From: Cyanoderma ruficeps | Lineage: Eukaryota; Chordata; Aves; Passeriformes; Timaliidae | Assembly (NCBI GenBank): GCA_008694505.1 | Contig: VZDJ01000301.1 | Coordinates: forward strand, 8,926,563-8,990,562 | DNA length: 64,000 nt | Reading direction: 5' to 3' | Shown here: one piece after another, positions 1-13,100 of the stretch | Numbering within the stretch: the stretch's first letter is position 1 | How the letters are laid out: each line of letters begins with the position of its first letter | Made by a program: the position numbers and the translations under genes | Notes under the pieces: generated by a model | Database searches by the model: none | What the model saw: only the letters and a program-made list of their open reading frames with translations | What the model was told of the DNA's origin: nothing

Positions 1-391
1 GGCTCATTTACTTGTTTGCCAAAGTGTCATTACCTCAGCACATTATTTACAGATAAAAAATAGCACATCCTTGCAGTCATGTGGCGTCGCTGGCTGCTTA
101 ACCTCCTGCTTATCTGACAGGTTAGCCAGCAATTCTGGGCAGAAATGATTTGGCCACTTTGGTAATCAGCTCTTGGCCCAGGAAAACTCTTTTATTCACG
201 GAGAGAAGCAGCCGGATGGGAAAACCAGCTCTCAAGTCAAGGTTGGTGGTTTCCTTGTTTCCTTTTTTGTTTCCTTTTCAGATCCAAGAGTGCTGATGTG
301 TTCAGACAGGCAGGTTAGGGTGAATAAATGAAGCCCTGTTGTTCCCCCTAAATTTCTGGGTTAATTTGAAGCCACCTGCACAGCTCTGGCA
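1..391. other. Intergenic, nothing recognised
   Basis: Unique-looking intergenic DNA with no open frame of interest and no repeat I recognise. Confidence 0.6.
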
Positions 392-630
392 TTATTTATT
401 TTTTTGTGTCTTGGTGGCACTATCATTTTTGCTGACCTGTGCTCTCTACCAGCCTGACCTCAAGGAAGTAAAATGAAAATAATGATGTAATGTTTTTGAT
501 CCTTCTGCATCAAGAGTGATGCTTTCAAATAAGGGCAGGGTGGACAAAGTTTACTTGGACAATGGGGGGAAAGTAATTCTTTTTTCTTATCCCCAAAAAG
601 CTGAAAATATGTTGGAGTTGCTTAGAAATG
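392..630 (+). repeat. Direct duplication, copy 1
   Basis: This 239-bp segment is repeated in the same orientation at 3023-3258. Shared blocks include CTTGGTGGCACTATCATTTT, CAAGAGTGATGCTTTCA and GGGGGGAAAGTAATTC, with scattered substitutions and small indels. The similarity stops abruptly at both ends. It has no coding potential. It could be a local segmental duplication or two copies of an unnamed dispersed repeat. Confidence 0.85.
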
Positions 631-984
631 CAGTGGGCAGAGGATGAGAGCTGGAGGGCCTCCAGTGCCCCTGTGGTGCCCTTTACTCCTGGACTCTGCC
701 CTGTCCCCTCGCTGGTCCCACGGGGATTGTGGCTGGCACCAGACCAGAGCAGCTGGAGGGTGCTCAGAGCTGCAGGAAATCCGGGAAAACCATGAATTAC
801 ACCCAGAGCCCGGAGCAGCTGCTGGACAGGGCTGGCCCTGGGTTTGGGCTGCTCCCAGGGCAGGGATTAAAGGTGTTAAGCAGGAAATTAAGGGGGTTCC
901 TCCTCTGTGGGAACCCCAAAGGACAATTAGCTGATTGCTGCATGTGAAAAATGTTGTGGTGTTGGCCTTTTCTAAAAGCAAAAT
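631..984. other. GC-richer intergenic stretch
   Basis: G+C-rich relative to its flanks, with overlapping open frames on both strands that look like by-products of base composition. No protein family is recognised. Confidence 0.5.
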
Positions 985-1065
985 AAAGAATCCTAGAAAT
1001 GTTTGGGTTGCAAGGGACCTTAAAGATCATCTCTGCCGTGGGCAGGGGTGACTGGATCAGGTGCT
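985..1065 (-). mobile_element. CR1 LINE 3'-end fragment
   Basis: Reads TTTGGGTTGCAAGGGACCTT followed by AAAGATCATCTCTGCCGTGGGCAGGGG, the reverse complement of the CR1 3' tail. Short and diverged. Confidence 0.75.
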
Positions 1066-3022
1066 CAGGGAATGCTCTGGAGGATGGAAAAATGTATTGC
1101 AATACTTTACAGTGATGTTTTAATGCTGAGAAATCTCACCTTAGGCGACCACATGCGAACACCTCTGTGTGATACTGGGGGTGTTGAGATGCTCCACAAA
1201 ACGTACAGGCACAGGGAAAGGCCAGATCTGCACCCAGCTTTTGTGGGGTCACCTCTGTGCAAAGGGGAACAGTGTAGGAACAAGCAGAGCTGCAGAGGAG
1301 GAAAAGACATCATCTAAATCTGTGATCAAAAAAAAAATCAAGATGAACCTTAGAACGGCACAGGGATATTGGAGGGACAATTAGCATTGGGTGGTGCAAA
1401 ATAACAAGATAATGAAACTGCGCCTATTCTTTTCTCTCTAAAGTGTCAGCAGCACATCAAGGTGGAATTGAAATAGTTGATGTGTCTGGTGCTTGATCCC
1501 ACTGGGAGTTTCCCAATCACCAGAAATGCACCATAATCAATGCACTCACAGCTGGGCTGTGGTTACCAGCTCCTCTCAGGTGTCTGTGCAGGGGGGGTAC
1601 AGACACCAGAAATGGAGTTCTCCCTCCTGAGCTCATCCCCTGCTCCTCCAGGAGTGGTGATCAGAGGGTTGATACTTCAGGAGTGTTTTTGTTTCTGCTG
1701 CAGTAGTGCCATGAGAGCAGCAAAGCTCAGACTGAGATTTGCCATCACTTCCAACCTGCTCCTCTCCTGCTGGGGAGGCTCTGAGATCTCAGGGCTGGGG
1801 AAGCTCCTCAGGGGCTCTTTGCAGATAATCTTTGCTCACAGCTCAGCAAGGCCTTGATAATACTGATGCCTCAGGATTTGAGCTTTTCTATTTTCCATAC
1901 ATTTGTACTCCTGCAGTTCTTTAGTGTGTGACTCTAAACTCCACACACAGTGTCAGCTGCTGCTTCCCCATTTTCTCAGACACAATTCCTCTCCAGGCCT
2001 GGGGATCGAGGACCCCTCACTGCCTCAGGCCCCAGAGATGGAAACAAAAGTGAGTTGGGGGGGGAAACTTGGGGTAAATGACTTCATTAGCTGAGGCTGT
2101 AATTGGGAGATGAAGCCCCAATGTGCAAATGGCCCAAAGTGATCCAAGTGTGCAAAGCCGTGCCCCGGGGTCCATTTTGGGTGTAGGCCCTGGGGGGCTT
2201 TGTCTGCCCTGAATGTACCTGGAGGCCCTTCCATAAACAGAACTGCTTTTGATTCCCTTAACTCTGTCTGGCCTCTGTTTTTAGGTAGCCCTGATAAAAG
2301 GTATCAATACCCCAGAGCTTTTGCAGTTAAAATTCCAATTATTAATGTAACCCTGAGGAGTGGCTCTTTCTTCTCCTCCAGCTTCCTCAGGACACACAAA
2401 CTGTGCTCAGTTTTTCCCTTCCCTTTTCTCTCCCGGCTGACCCCAAGGGCACCCACAGCAGCCAGGGCTGGCACAATTAATTAAGTTAATCATTACCTGG
2501 GGCAGCAGCAGGTCGATGCTGCAGGTAACTCAGCTGATTAACACCTGGGATCCTGCAGTGCTGCTCGCTGAAATCTTTGCGTTCTTCCTCCTATGGGATT
2601 AATCCCATTTTATAGTTTTGTGCTCAGGGCTTTGGGTCCTGGAGAAGCCAGGCTGCTCCAGAGCTCCTCATCCTCTCCATCTCTGCAGAAACACTTTTCC
2701 ATAAGCAGCACTCTTGTGTCACTGACCAATAGCAGCAAATTATTGCATTTCTGAGAATTCTGAAAAATAAAGTTCCCAGGCTTTCCCAGCTGTGAAACCC
2801 TCAGAAAGTCTTCTCTTCCTTTTTCTACACTCGGGTTTTTCTGGCAGAAGTGTGGCTGTTACACAGCAATTTTCTTTCCATGTTTTTAAAGTGGCTGATT
2901 TTAATTTGGATGTGTTTTCCCCTTCCAAATCCTCTCAGTCAATATGGAATTACATAAAGCAGCTTTCTGGAGAGAAATTGTATCTGGAGAGGTTTCCGCT
3001 GCATGTGTGTGTTTTACACAAG
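1066..3022. other. Intergenic, nothing recognised
   Basis: No gene or repeat is recognised. Short open frames (for example 1540-1857) have no recognisable domains. The 2460-2600 stretch looks unique, with paired TTAAT and CAGCTGATTAAC words. Confidence 0.5.
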
Positions 3023-3258
3023 TTATTTCTTTTTTTGTGCCTTGGTGGCACTATCATTTTTGATGACCTGTGCTCTACCAGCCTGACCTCAAAGAAATAA
3101 AATGAAAATAATGATGCAATGCTTTTGATCCTTCCACATCAAGAGTGATGCTTTCAGATAAGGGCAGGGTGGAGAAAGTTTACTTGGATGATGGGGGGAA
3201 AGTAATTCTTTTTCTTATCCCTAAAAAGCTGAAAATACATTGGCGTGGCTTAGAAATG
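3023..3258 (+). repeat. Direct duplication, copy 2
   Basis: Second copy of the 392-630 segment, about 2.6 kb downstream in the same orientation. It contains the same order of blocks with a few substitutions and single-base indels. Confidence 0.85.
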
Positions 3259-5917
3259 TGTTTTCTTCATATAACATAAAGAAAGGGCATAAATTGTAAA
3301 ATTCATAATAAAAAGAGATTTGTGTAGATTTATCTGGAAAGGGCAGTGAAGTTTCCAATCATGAGTGACTGCAAAATGCTCTTCCTATGGGATCATCAAA
3401 ACTTCCCAACTGCCAATCTTGAATAGAAGGTGAATTCTTCGCATGTCCTACACAAAACCTGAAATAAAATACAATTATTGACTTCAGTTCTCCATTATTC
3501 TCAAGAGTGTAAAAGTACTGTGGGAAAGTTGGGAAAGCTCCCAAACAGATTTTTAGAAAAATGAGGTGTTTTAGGTGTCCTCTACCAGGCAGCACTTTTA
3601 TAATGCAAATGAAAATATTCCAGAGTCCCACATATCAGTGCAGGTTGTCTTAGGGCAGCTGATTTCCTGAGATCATGACTGCATCAACTGACAATGGAAA
3701 TTAAATATTCAGCTTTGTTTTCTGCCAGTTCCTCCTGCCGTGGTGCCTACAAAATAACACCTCCAAGAGAACTTTTTGGCCAGACTGACCATTAATCAAT
3801 TTATGTTCTGAATGGTGAGCATTCATCGTCGTCAGGATTTTTATCTTGCTTCATGTGCCCGGGATATTTGAGTCAGGTTTCTCTAACCACTGTGCCCATG
3901 GCAGCCTGGCAGCTTCTGGGACATTGCACGGCTGAAATGGTGGGAAAAAAAGGAGCAGAGCTTTGTGTAAAACTGCTTTTACACTTTGCAGAGCTCTTGC
4001 TGCCCTGAAGACATTCCTGTCTGCTCCTTTGGAATGTTTTCCATGTTTTCCGTCTCATGACTGAAACGATTCAAAATCCAGAGGATGTGCAATAACACCA
4101 GACATTTCTTTGGGCTTTACCTTTTTTTGCCGTGAGACACATTAACCATTTTGGGGTGGTTTTGAAGAATAGGCAGACACTTTTATTGAGTTGTTTAATT
4201 TTTGTGAGCAGTCAAACATCCACCTCTGAATCCATTAGTATCTCTATTGGTAGACTCATAAATCTTCATCTGGATGAAATTTCCTGCACTGTTTTTTTTT
4301 CCAGCTGGCTCCATTTGCTGGCTTATTTCCATGCTGAACATCTGCACACGTGTGTGGCATCACTTAAACCTTCAAGAGAAAGTTCACTTCGGATTTAAAG
4401 AATCTTTTTGGTGCCATTCATTCCCACATAACAGCAACATTTTCCACAGCACCAGCGCTGTTCCCAATTAGTTTTTTTATATATATACAAGGAAAAAATA
4501 TGTTTCATCTACCTTGCAGCGCTTCAGACCGGCGGGATGTTTAAAAGAAAATAAAAAAAAGTCTTTGTTCTGATTTATGAGAAATCACAAGTGATACAGA
4601 TTCCCCCCTTGGGATATTTCTAATGAAGGGGAATCACGTTGAGATTGAGCTCCCTGCTCGTGTGCCCTGCCTGTCTTGTGGGTGCTGTTACAATTTGAGG
4701 CACAGCAGCTCTGGAGCCTGAGCTAAAGCGAGCACAAGGATTTATTGCAGCAGAGAAGTGTAGAATATTTGCTGAGTAAGCCAGGACTTCTTGCATTATG
4801 CCAGGGATTTAAAGGGACCAAAAAAAATCCGTCCCAGCAGCAAATCTCGGGGCACTCCACATTAACCTCTCTGTATGTCAAGAATTAGATCTTTTTTTTC
4901 CTTCTCCTTTGTTTTCCCTACCTCAGCAATGCCTTTTAATCCATGGCAGAAATTTACCTGTGTTGCCCTGAAGTTTTCAAATTTTCCTAATAGGCTTTGG
5001 GGATGGATTGGGTCAAAAGCTTTCTAAAACCACCACTGGATGATCTCCTTGAGATTGCTTTAATTCTGTGCACCTTCCTGATAGCACTCCACAAATCTGT
5101 GGGGCAAGATTTTGAATGACCCCAAAGGGAGGGCGAGGACTTCCCCCTCTTTCCTCACTTTGTAGAAATTCTGGGCTTTAATATTCACATTTATCAGCCC
5201 ATCTGAGACTCTGAACACGACATAGCAGGAGCTTGTAGATAATTTGGACAGGAGGAAATCTGAGAACGACCAACATATAATTACCCTCTCTGTGAAAGGA
5301 CAGATTCACACCTCGGTGAAACAGACACACAGGAGCGGGTTCTGAAGTGCTACTGTGAATTTCAGGAGCTAAAAATCCAGTTGTATCCTTCAGGAGGCTA
5401 TTTTAGGAGAGAAAACCACTGTGCAGCACGTAATCTGCTACCGAAGTTGTGCTCTGCAAGGCAGGACAGCCCCAGCTCCCACCTGGGAGCTGAATAACCT
5501 GAGTTGTGTTCCTTGTGTTCTAACAACTCCTGATCTGCTGTATTCCCACCGAGGGGCATGAAAGGAAAGGATCCTTCCTCCTTCTTCTTTTCAAGCTGAG
5601 CTAAAAGCCTTTTTTTTTTCCTTGGAGTGCTTTGAGGGGAGGTAGGAGACGGTGAGTGTTGCACCACTTGAGGAGGAAAGCACACAGGGTGGAAAAGCCA
5701 CTCAGCACCAGGGAAAAAGCACAAGAGTACCTGGGGAAGAATCCTAAAATCTTTGGGAATATTACAAGGAGAAGAAACAATCAGGTGCTTAGTGATGTAA
5801 ATTCAACGAAATTATCTCCAAATGTGACTCACAGTTATTTCCTGTAAATCTAGAGATTTGGGGTCCCAGTTTGGGTTTCTGTGGTGGGATGGTCCCATCT
5901 GTCACAAACCCACAAAA
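3259..5917. other. Intergenic, nothing recognised
   Basis: AT-rich intergenic DNA. A short TA run lies near 4480 and homopolymers are scattered. No coding region or repeat family is recognised. Confidence 0.5.
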
Positions 5918-6228
5918 GCCACTCTCTGCAATCTCCTGAAGGGTGGCTGTGCTCAGGTGGGGTTGGGCTCTTTCTCCAGGCATCAACTGACAGAACGAGA
6001 GGACACAGCCTCAAGCTGTGCCAAGGGAAATTTAGGTTGGATATTAGGAAAACGTTTTTTTTACAGAAAGAGCGATAAAGTACTGGAATTGTCTGCCCAG
6101 GGAGGTGGTGGAGTCACCATCCCTGGATATGCTGAAAAAAAGATTGAATGTGTGATGTTGAGATGTTAGGGCATGGGTTGGACTAGATGATCTTGGAGGT
6201 CTCTTCCAGCCCAGTGATTCTGTGAACT
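5918..6228 (+). mobile_element. CR1 LINE, 5'-truncated
   Basis: Sense CR1 3' region: GAACGAGAGGACACAGCCTC, GGATATTAGGAAAACG, the TCACCATCCCTGGA block and the terminal TTGGACTAGATGATCTTGGA...CCAGTGATTCTGTG. It carries no intact reverse transcriptase. Open frames inside it are not genes. Confidence 0.92.
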
Positions 6229-6611
6229 GGTTTTATCCAATTACATGCATTTCTGAGGGAAAGAATCAGGATCCAGTCTTGAATCTTTGCCAGGTTTGCT
6301 TTTTTTTTTTCCTTTTATCACATGGGAGGCTGGCAGGTGGTGGGTTCAAAAGCAAACCAACAGGAAGTTTTTTTCACGGCTCATGGCATTTTTCACTAAC
6401 GCGACGGATCTGGCGCCAGATGTTCTGGACTCGGAATGTTTGCGAGGCTGCAAAAAGTGCTCGGATGAATTCAAGGAAGAAAAACCTCTGGGTGGCAATA
6501 GGAGACAAAAACATCACCTCTTGCTGAGATGCAGGTTTTTGTTGGCTAGAAAGATTTACTTGTGTAATTCTGTGCTTGGCCTGCTCTTCTGCTTTACTTC
6601 TGCAAACTTCC

Positions 6612-7083
6612 CGCAACGTTTGGAGAGAGTCCAGAGGAGGCACCAGGATGAGCAGAGGGATGGAGCAGCTCTGCTGGGAGGAAAGGCCGGAGAGTTGGAA
6701 TTGTTCAGCGTGGAAAAGAGAAGGCTCTGGGGAGACTTTATGTGACCTTTCAGTATCTGAAGGAGGGCATAAAATAGGGGCAGAGAGGGAATTTTTGTAA
6801 GGACATGGAGAGACAGGACAAGGGGGGATGGCTTTAAACCAAGAGAGGAGAGGTTTAGGTGGGATATTGGGCAGGAATTGTTCCCTGGGAGGGTGTTGAG
6901 GCCCTGGCTCATTTTCCCAGAGAAGCTGTGGCTGCCCCTGGATCCCTGGCAGTGCCCAAGGCCAGGTTGGATGGGTTTGGAGCAGCCTGGGACAGTGGAA
7001 GGTGTCCCTGCCCATGGCAGGGGTGGGAGTGGATGGGCTTTCAGGTCCCTCCCACCCCAAACCATCCTGGGATTTTATGATTT
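6612..7083 (+). mobile_element. CR1 LINE, 5'-truncated
   Basis: Second sense CR1 copy, about 400 bp after the first. It runs from GGAGAGAGTCCAGAGGAGGC through ATGGAGAGACAGGACAAGGG and GGCCAGGTTGGATGGGTTTG to CAAACCATCCTGGGATTTTATGAT. The 228-residue antisense frame across it (6374-7060) is a repeat artefact. Confidence 0.92.
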
Positions 7084-8536
7084 GTTGATTTACCTTTGTT
7101 CAGATTCTGCACGGCCACTCTTGAATATTCTTTATTTAATGAAAAATGTTATTACTCCTGTGCAATAACACGTCTCTTTAGTCAGATGGAGTGGGAAAGT
7201 AACTCTGGGCCACTCCACTGTCTGAGGTGCTCAGTCTTGTAGAAACAAACCTGCTCAGTTTAGCTGTGGTTTACTTAGAAAACGTGCAATGGGAAACCTG
7301 GAAAGATTGATTTTGTTTAGAAGTTTGCCAGAAAAATATAGAGGTGGGTATAAAGTATCAAAAACCTGCCAGTTTTTGGGTGAGCTGTGCAGTGTTTACA
7401 TCCTAAGGCTATGCTGATGGCTGATTGATTTTTAATTATTTCATTTTTATTGTTTTGTTTTTCATTATTCTAATACTTTTAATTTTACTGCTTATTTTTA
7501 TTCTTTTTCCTACCCGAACCTCGTGACCAGCAAACACGGCCGGTGGCTTTCAAAACGAGCCAAAACCCGGGGAAAAAAATCCTGAGCTGTATAATCACAA
7601 GTGAAAATGAGTCTGAGAGAATTGGTTTTCCAGGATTTCAGGGTCTTCCCAGACAAACTACATCCAGGAGTCGAGCACAGCTCCGCGGTGATGTGCATTG
7701 CTTAAGGGCAACAGCACAACCTGGTGGTTTGTGGTTATTCCACATTCCCATTGCACCAGGATCTGCACAGGAATTTCCCTTCCTCACAACCCGGCTCGTT
7801 GCCTGCACAGAACTGAAGCCTGTTCTCATTAATTCGTTTGTAAGATTCCATTTTACCCGAGGTTTTCAGAATAAATAGAAAACAGCAGGCTGCAAGGGCA
7901 TATGCAAAAAAAGATGAAGTAACAGGTCGTTCCCAGCATCCCTGATTCTGAAACCTCAAGGTGCTGGATATGTCTGAATTTTGCTTTCAAGATAATAACT
8001 AGAGGAATATAACTGAGGGGAAAAAAAAAATCTTGCAATATGTTCTATGCAAAATTTGGGGGAAAAACACCAGAAAAAGGACAAAAGGAAAGTGTGAGCA
8101 GAAAAAGTTGGAAGCTTGCCTTGCTTTTTCTCTATTATGACAAAGTCAAGCCAAGTATATAATGCATTTACATAGACTGAATATTCAGACACCAATAATG
8201 ATATTTGTTCTCTTTCTTGTGTGTCTTCAGGGTAAGTGACGCTGGTCAGAGTGTAACTTGTGAGGCGGCAGTGAAATGAAACAAGTGGCAAATGTGCTCA
8301 GAGAGAATTCTCTACTAAAATTAATTACATTTTCTGTTTTGCTTGGTTGTGAGGCACAGGCTGTGTGATTGCCAGCAATGCAGATGTGGGTGCTGAACGA
8401 AATATCTTGCAAACTACATATTCAGTTCATTTTCTGATCATTTAGGGTGGGACAAAAAACACTGAGTGTGACTAGAGAGGGGTTTCCAGTCCAGTGTTGG
8501 TGCTGCTCCTGACACTGGGCAAGGCTTTTCCATGGA
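7084..8536. other. Intergenic, nothing recognised
   Basis: AT-rich sequence between CR1 copies, including a TTTATT/TTTAATT-rich patch at about 7425-7505. No gene is recognised. Confidence 0.5.
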
Positions 8537-8700
8537 GTGATAGAATTATAGGATAGTTTGGCTTTGAAGGCACCTTCAATTTCATCCAGTTCCACCCCTA
8601 CCATGGGCAGGGAGACCTTCCACCATCCCAGGTTGCTCCAAACCCCATCCAGCCTGGCCTTGGACACTTCCAGGAACTGGGAGTCCACAACCTGTCTGGG
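8537..8700 (-). mobile_element. CR1 LINE 3'-end fragment
   Basis: Antisense CR1: starts ATAGAATTATAGGATAGTTT and continues with CCATGGGCAGGGAGACCTTC and CATCCAGCCTGGCCTTGGAC. Confidence 0.9.
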
Positions 8701-9282
8701 TTTTTCGTCTAAACCAGAGACTGCTCAGTCCTGCTTAACTCGATACAAAGAACCTTTGATTTCACCTGTGTGGCTTTGGAGCTGAGAGCAAAGGGAGTTT
8801 CAAAGCCACTGGAGGACTGAAGTGCTTTGGGGCAAAAGGCTCGTTATTTTTACGCAGTGACTATGCCCGTAGGATTTTCTCCCCAGGGGAATGCTGAGGT
8901 GTCTCATTGCTTCCTCTTTGTCCTTTAGCCCAGTGTGTGCCTGAGGAATGACTCACAATCACTCTCAAGAAAGCACTGGAGTCCAGTGGAGGGCTGACTC
9001 ATGCATTTAAACTCACTCTTAAGCTTTCTCTTAAGTTTCACTCAATCGTAGCCCAATGTACACGAATTCTGCTGAAATACTCTGAAATTCATGAAAATAC
9101 TTATTCTTCTGCTTTGCTGTATTACAGAAGAAACACGTCGCTGCATAAATAGGACAAAATACTCGGAACACCTGAATAGAGCGAGGATATTTCTGAGCAC
9201 TCTGAATACTCTGAGCATAGTGAGGATATTTCTGAAAAATTGTACAAAAAGCTTTGGAAAAGTGTAGAATGGGAGGGAAAAG
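8701..9282. other. Intergenic with a small 39-bp tandem pair
   Basis: The word GAGGATATTTCTG occurs at 9183 and again at 9222 within a partly repeated 39-bp unit; ACTCTGAA words recur through 9060-9240. No gene is seen. Confidence 0.5.
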
Positions 9283-9340
9283 AGGAAGGAAGGAAGGNNN
9301 NNNNNNNNNNNNNNNGGGGAAGGGGAAGGGGAAGGGGAAG
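9283..9340. repeat. GGAA / GGGGAA microsatellite with an 18-base gap
   Basis: (GGAA)n, then N at 9298-9315, then (GGGGAA)n. The unresolved bases are an assembly gap within a purine tract, so true length is unknown. Confidence 0.9.
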
Positions 9341-9933
9341 AGATTATGTTCTCTTCCTTGAGTGCTGAATTAGAGGACAAAATGATCAAAGACCAAATAC
9401 AGCCTTTCCCTGTATCCCACTGAGGCGCAGGGAGGTGCTGCAGTTCCTGGATCCCTCTGGAGCAGCCATGGGAAGGATGTGGAGCTGTGCTTCAGTTAAC
9501 CATAACCATGGACAGAAACCAAACTGTTTCGGTTTAGATGGAAGCTGTTCCAGCTTCCCACACATCCCACTTCAGACTGGAGAAACCAGAGTGTTTTTCA
9601 GCTCTCAAAAAATCCTTGGCAAGCACAGGGATGTCAGGTCTCCCTGCCTGACGTGCTTTGATCACTCTGCAATTACTACCCATCAGTTCAGACACTGATC
9701 TGTGCTTTGCTCAGGAGCAGGAGACAGTGTTGATGATGGAGAAGCCCAGATCAGCTTGGTTGAGCTGACACCTCCTCCTGCCGTGGGTGCTGGGTGATGC
9801 CTGGGGCAGCACTGACAGGGTTAATTCTCTCCTCTCCTTCCCCTGTTGCTTCACAAAGTTATTCCATATTTTCAAGTCAGCACAAAGGATTTGGCAGCAA
9901 TTATTTCACGGACTACCAGGGACATCTTCCCAT
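9341..9933. other. Intergenic, nothing recognised
   Basis: Unique-looking sequence with no recognised gene or repeat. Confidence 0.5.
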
Positions 9934-10140
9934 TGTGGAATCACTAAAGCTGGAAAAACCCTTCAAGATCCTGGAGTCCAACCATTCCCTCAGCGCTGCC
10001 AAGGCCACCACTAAACCACGTCCCCAAGTGTCACAGCCACACATTTTTTGAACATTTCCAGGGATGGTTCCATTGCCTTTCACCTTTCCAGTGAGGAAAT
10101 CTTCCCTGCCATCCAGTCAAACCTCCCCTGGGGCCAAGAC
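9934..10140 (-). mobile_element. CR1 LINE 3'-end fragment
   Basis: Antisense CR1: TGGAATCACTAAAGCTGGAA, AGATCCTGGAGTCCAACCAT, CACTAAACCACGTCCCCAAG, and the ATCCAGTCAAACCTCCCCTG block. Confidence 0.9.
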
Positions 10141-13100
10141 CCACCTGGGTGCGACCTCCTTTCAGGTAGTTGTGGAGAGCAAAATATTGACAAATGAGTC
10201 TCAAACACCCACTCACAAAACAATCCTGCTGGGATTCATCCCAGTTTTCCTGCTGGGATGAAAGAAAATTCTCCTTTTTCCGTGCTAAATTGAGGGATAA
10301 TGGAAAGGGTCTGCACGGTGTTTGCCCCCACAGTGAAAGCTGCTTGCAGCACACACAGATGGCGAATCATCCTTTACCCAGAGGAGTACAAATTCTGGAG
10401 TACAAATTCGCTGTGTTCCCATATTTGTCCACCAAATTGTGTTCTCGCTGCTGTAAATTTTGTATTAAATTATTTAGGTCAGCTTAAATTTGGAAAGCAA
10501 CAGAACGAGCACCATTTTTTGCCTCATTTACATGTCTGTGGTGGTTGTAGCACGGTTTGCTTCCTAAATTAAAGTGATGCAAGCAGTCTGCCACGGAAAT
10601 GAGCGGCAATATTTTTTGGTTACATTTTTGAAAAGCTGGTTGTGAGTCTCAGTCATTAACCCGAGAATAGGTGGACACGTGGAGAATAAAAATTCAGGTT
10701 TCTTCCAGTATGCACTGGGTTTATGGATGCTCTGCTTTGAAGTTTGATAATTTTCCTGTGAATGAGGAACATTTTGAGTCTTTGTTTAATGGTTTAAGCA
10801 CATCAATGTCAGTGATCCTGTGATTAAGGCCTGCCTAATGGCAGGTATTGTCAGGATCCAGGGGATCACATTAAAAGCCATTAATAGCTCCATGCTGTCC
10901 CTGACATGATGCAGACCAGCAGCTGCCCCGTGGAGAAACACTCCAGGCATCGTGTCAAAGGGACACAGCGCTAATAACTGGGTTAGGATGGGTTTATTTC
11001 ATCCTGATGGTGCCAGAGCCCTTCCCGTGCCTTCGGAAAGGCTCCTCCTCAAGGTCTGCCCTCATCCCACCCCTTGTTTTCACTGCTGCTGAGATTCCAG
11101 CTGCTGCCAAAAACTCCAGACCCCATTTCTGGCTGGCTCTGCCCTAGGCAAACACCTCTTTGTTCCTCGGTGCTGCCCGTAAACATTTCCACACAGCTCT
11201 GTCAGCTCCTCCTGCCTGACATTCCTGTGGGATACCCTGGATGTGTTGCTTTGTGGGGTTCCCTGGGTGGGTCCCACCTTTCTGCTCCCACCAGAAGCCA
11301 CTTGTCATAAATGGAAAGGGTTTTTCTTTCCATCTTCCACGCAGGAATCCAGCCACGGAGTGACCCAGCACAGCTTTCCAAGCGAAAGGTCCTGGTGGTG
11401 TTAGCACTGCAGGCCTTCTGCTTTCTTCTTATTTATTCACATTTTTTAAAATCTGTAATTTTTCTCCTACTCTGGAGAACCTCTGTGCTGGTCCCAAAGA
11501 CTGAATGCCCATTTCTCATGCACCAGATGCTCAGCACAAAGGAAATTCCCCCTGCCCAGGAGCCCATCATGGTAGGACCTGTCCCAGCATTGGCTGAAAA
11601 TCATTTCCACGGTGGCACTCTGGGGTCACCTAAGCCCAGAAGGACAAGGATTTGGGAAGCATAGAAAGAGCTGGATCTATTCACTTACCTTCCCTTTGGT
11701 CAAACATCTTGTTTCCTGTCTGTTCTGGTTTAATTATCCCAGCAACGTTTGATAAATTTAACTCCTTGCCCATTTTCTCTGGAATAGCTTCCAGGATTCT
11801 CTATAAAACACTCAGATTCAGGCCCTTTCCTATCTCATGCACCAATATCTAATTTTTGTCCAGATTTTTATTGATTGCTTCTCTTGTTGTTATTTTATTT
11901 TGCTGTTTTATGGCTGCTGTTAACATTTACTAGAGGAATTATTTTAAACTCTGCACGGAAAGACATCACTGCAGATATTTTGGCAACATGAACAGTGACT
12001 AAAATTTGGGGAGGGGGTGTGGAATAAAAGAAGGGGGAGGAGGAGGAGAGGAAAGGCAGCATAGGAGGGTGAGCAAATTGTTTTTCCTTTTTTCAATGGT
12101 TAAATCCTAACCACTGCCGAATGTCCTTCCAGTGGGGAGAGCAGCTCATTTGTGGTACAGGTACAAATGGGCTCTATCAGAGAAGCAACCCCACAGGCAC
12201 TTCCAATTCTTCCTGTGACATTCAACACCTCCGATGTTTTCGGCAGCTGGTGATGGGATTTACTCTCTCATTTCTTTTTTTTCCTTTTGCCGCGAAGACG
12301 AAAATTAAAATCACTTGAACGCTTTCACCGAGCAAGTCCTCGCCGTCGTGCTTTGTTCCTCCAGGGGCACTGGGAAATAGACTGAGAGTCTTTGCCAGCC
12401 TTAATGATGCTGTGATTCCGTTTTATGGAAGCTGTGCTCTCGCAGGAGAGGCGAGGGAAGGCAATCCGTGTGAAACTCAGCGGCACCCACCCACCCACCT
12501 GTGGGCTTTCTCCAGTGTGAGCAAGTTGTTGCTTTGGCAAAAAAAAAAAAATGAAGGCACTGAGGTTTGTGCCGTGAGGTTCCATCTGTGCTTTCCCAAT
12601 CCATTTCCAGGCTGAATCCTCACTGCAGCCTTCACTGGGATTGATTATTGTGCACACAAGATTCACAGCTGTGCTAGTGGCTCCAACAAGAAGCACGGGC
12701 TGTTCCTGGATGTGCTGATCCCAAGTGGTTTTCCTTCCCCAGGGGATGGCTGCCAGCGAAGGAGCCCAGGAATATTCTGCATAACATCTTTTGGTTATTG
12801 CCTGTAGTGACTTCTAGAAAATGCAGCCTCTGAATCCCAAGGGCTGACTTCTGTTTACTGTGGAGAACAGGATGGAAATGATGCTTTTGTTTAAGATTAC
12901 CATCAAAAAGTCCTTATTTTTGGTGATATATTGACAGAAAAATCTAGAAAACTGTAGCTATAAAAGTGGAGCATTTAAAACAAACCAAAAAGGATGGTGA
13001 TGTCCTGAAGCTCTGGGTGTCTGAATGCAACCCAGTCTTTTCTTATGGTCTTGGGCACATCTTTCAATTTCCCAGGCTCCTTGGTCTGACAACTTAAACA

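Noticed and set aside
6374..7060. 228-codon antisense open frame
   Set aside because: Most of it is the reverse strand of a CR1 copy; no domain recognised.
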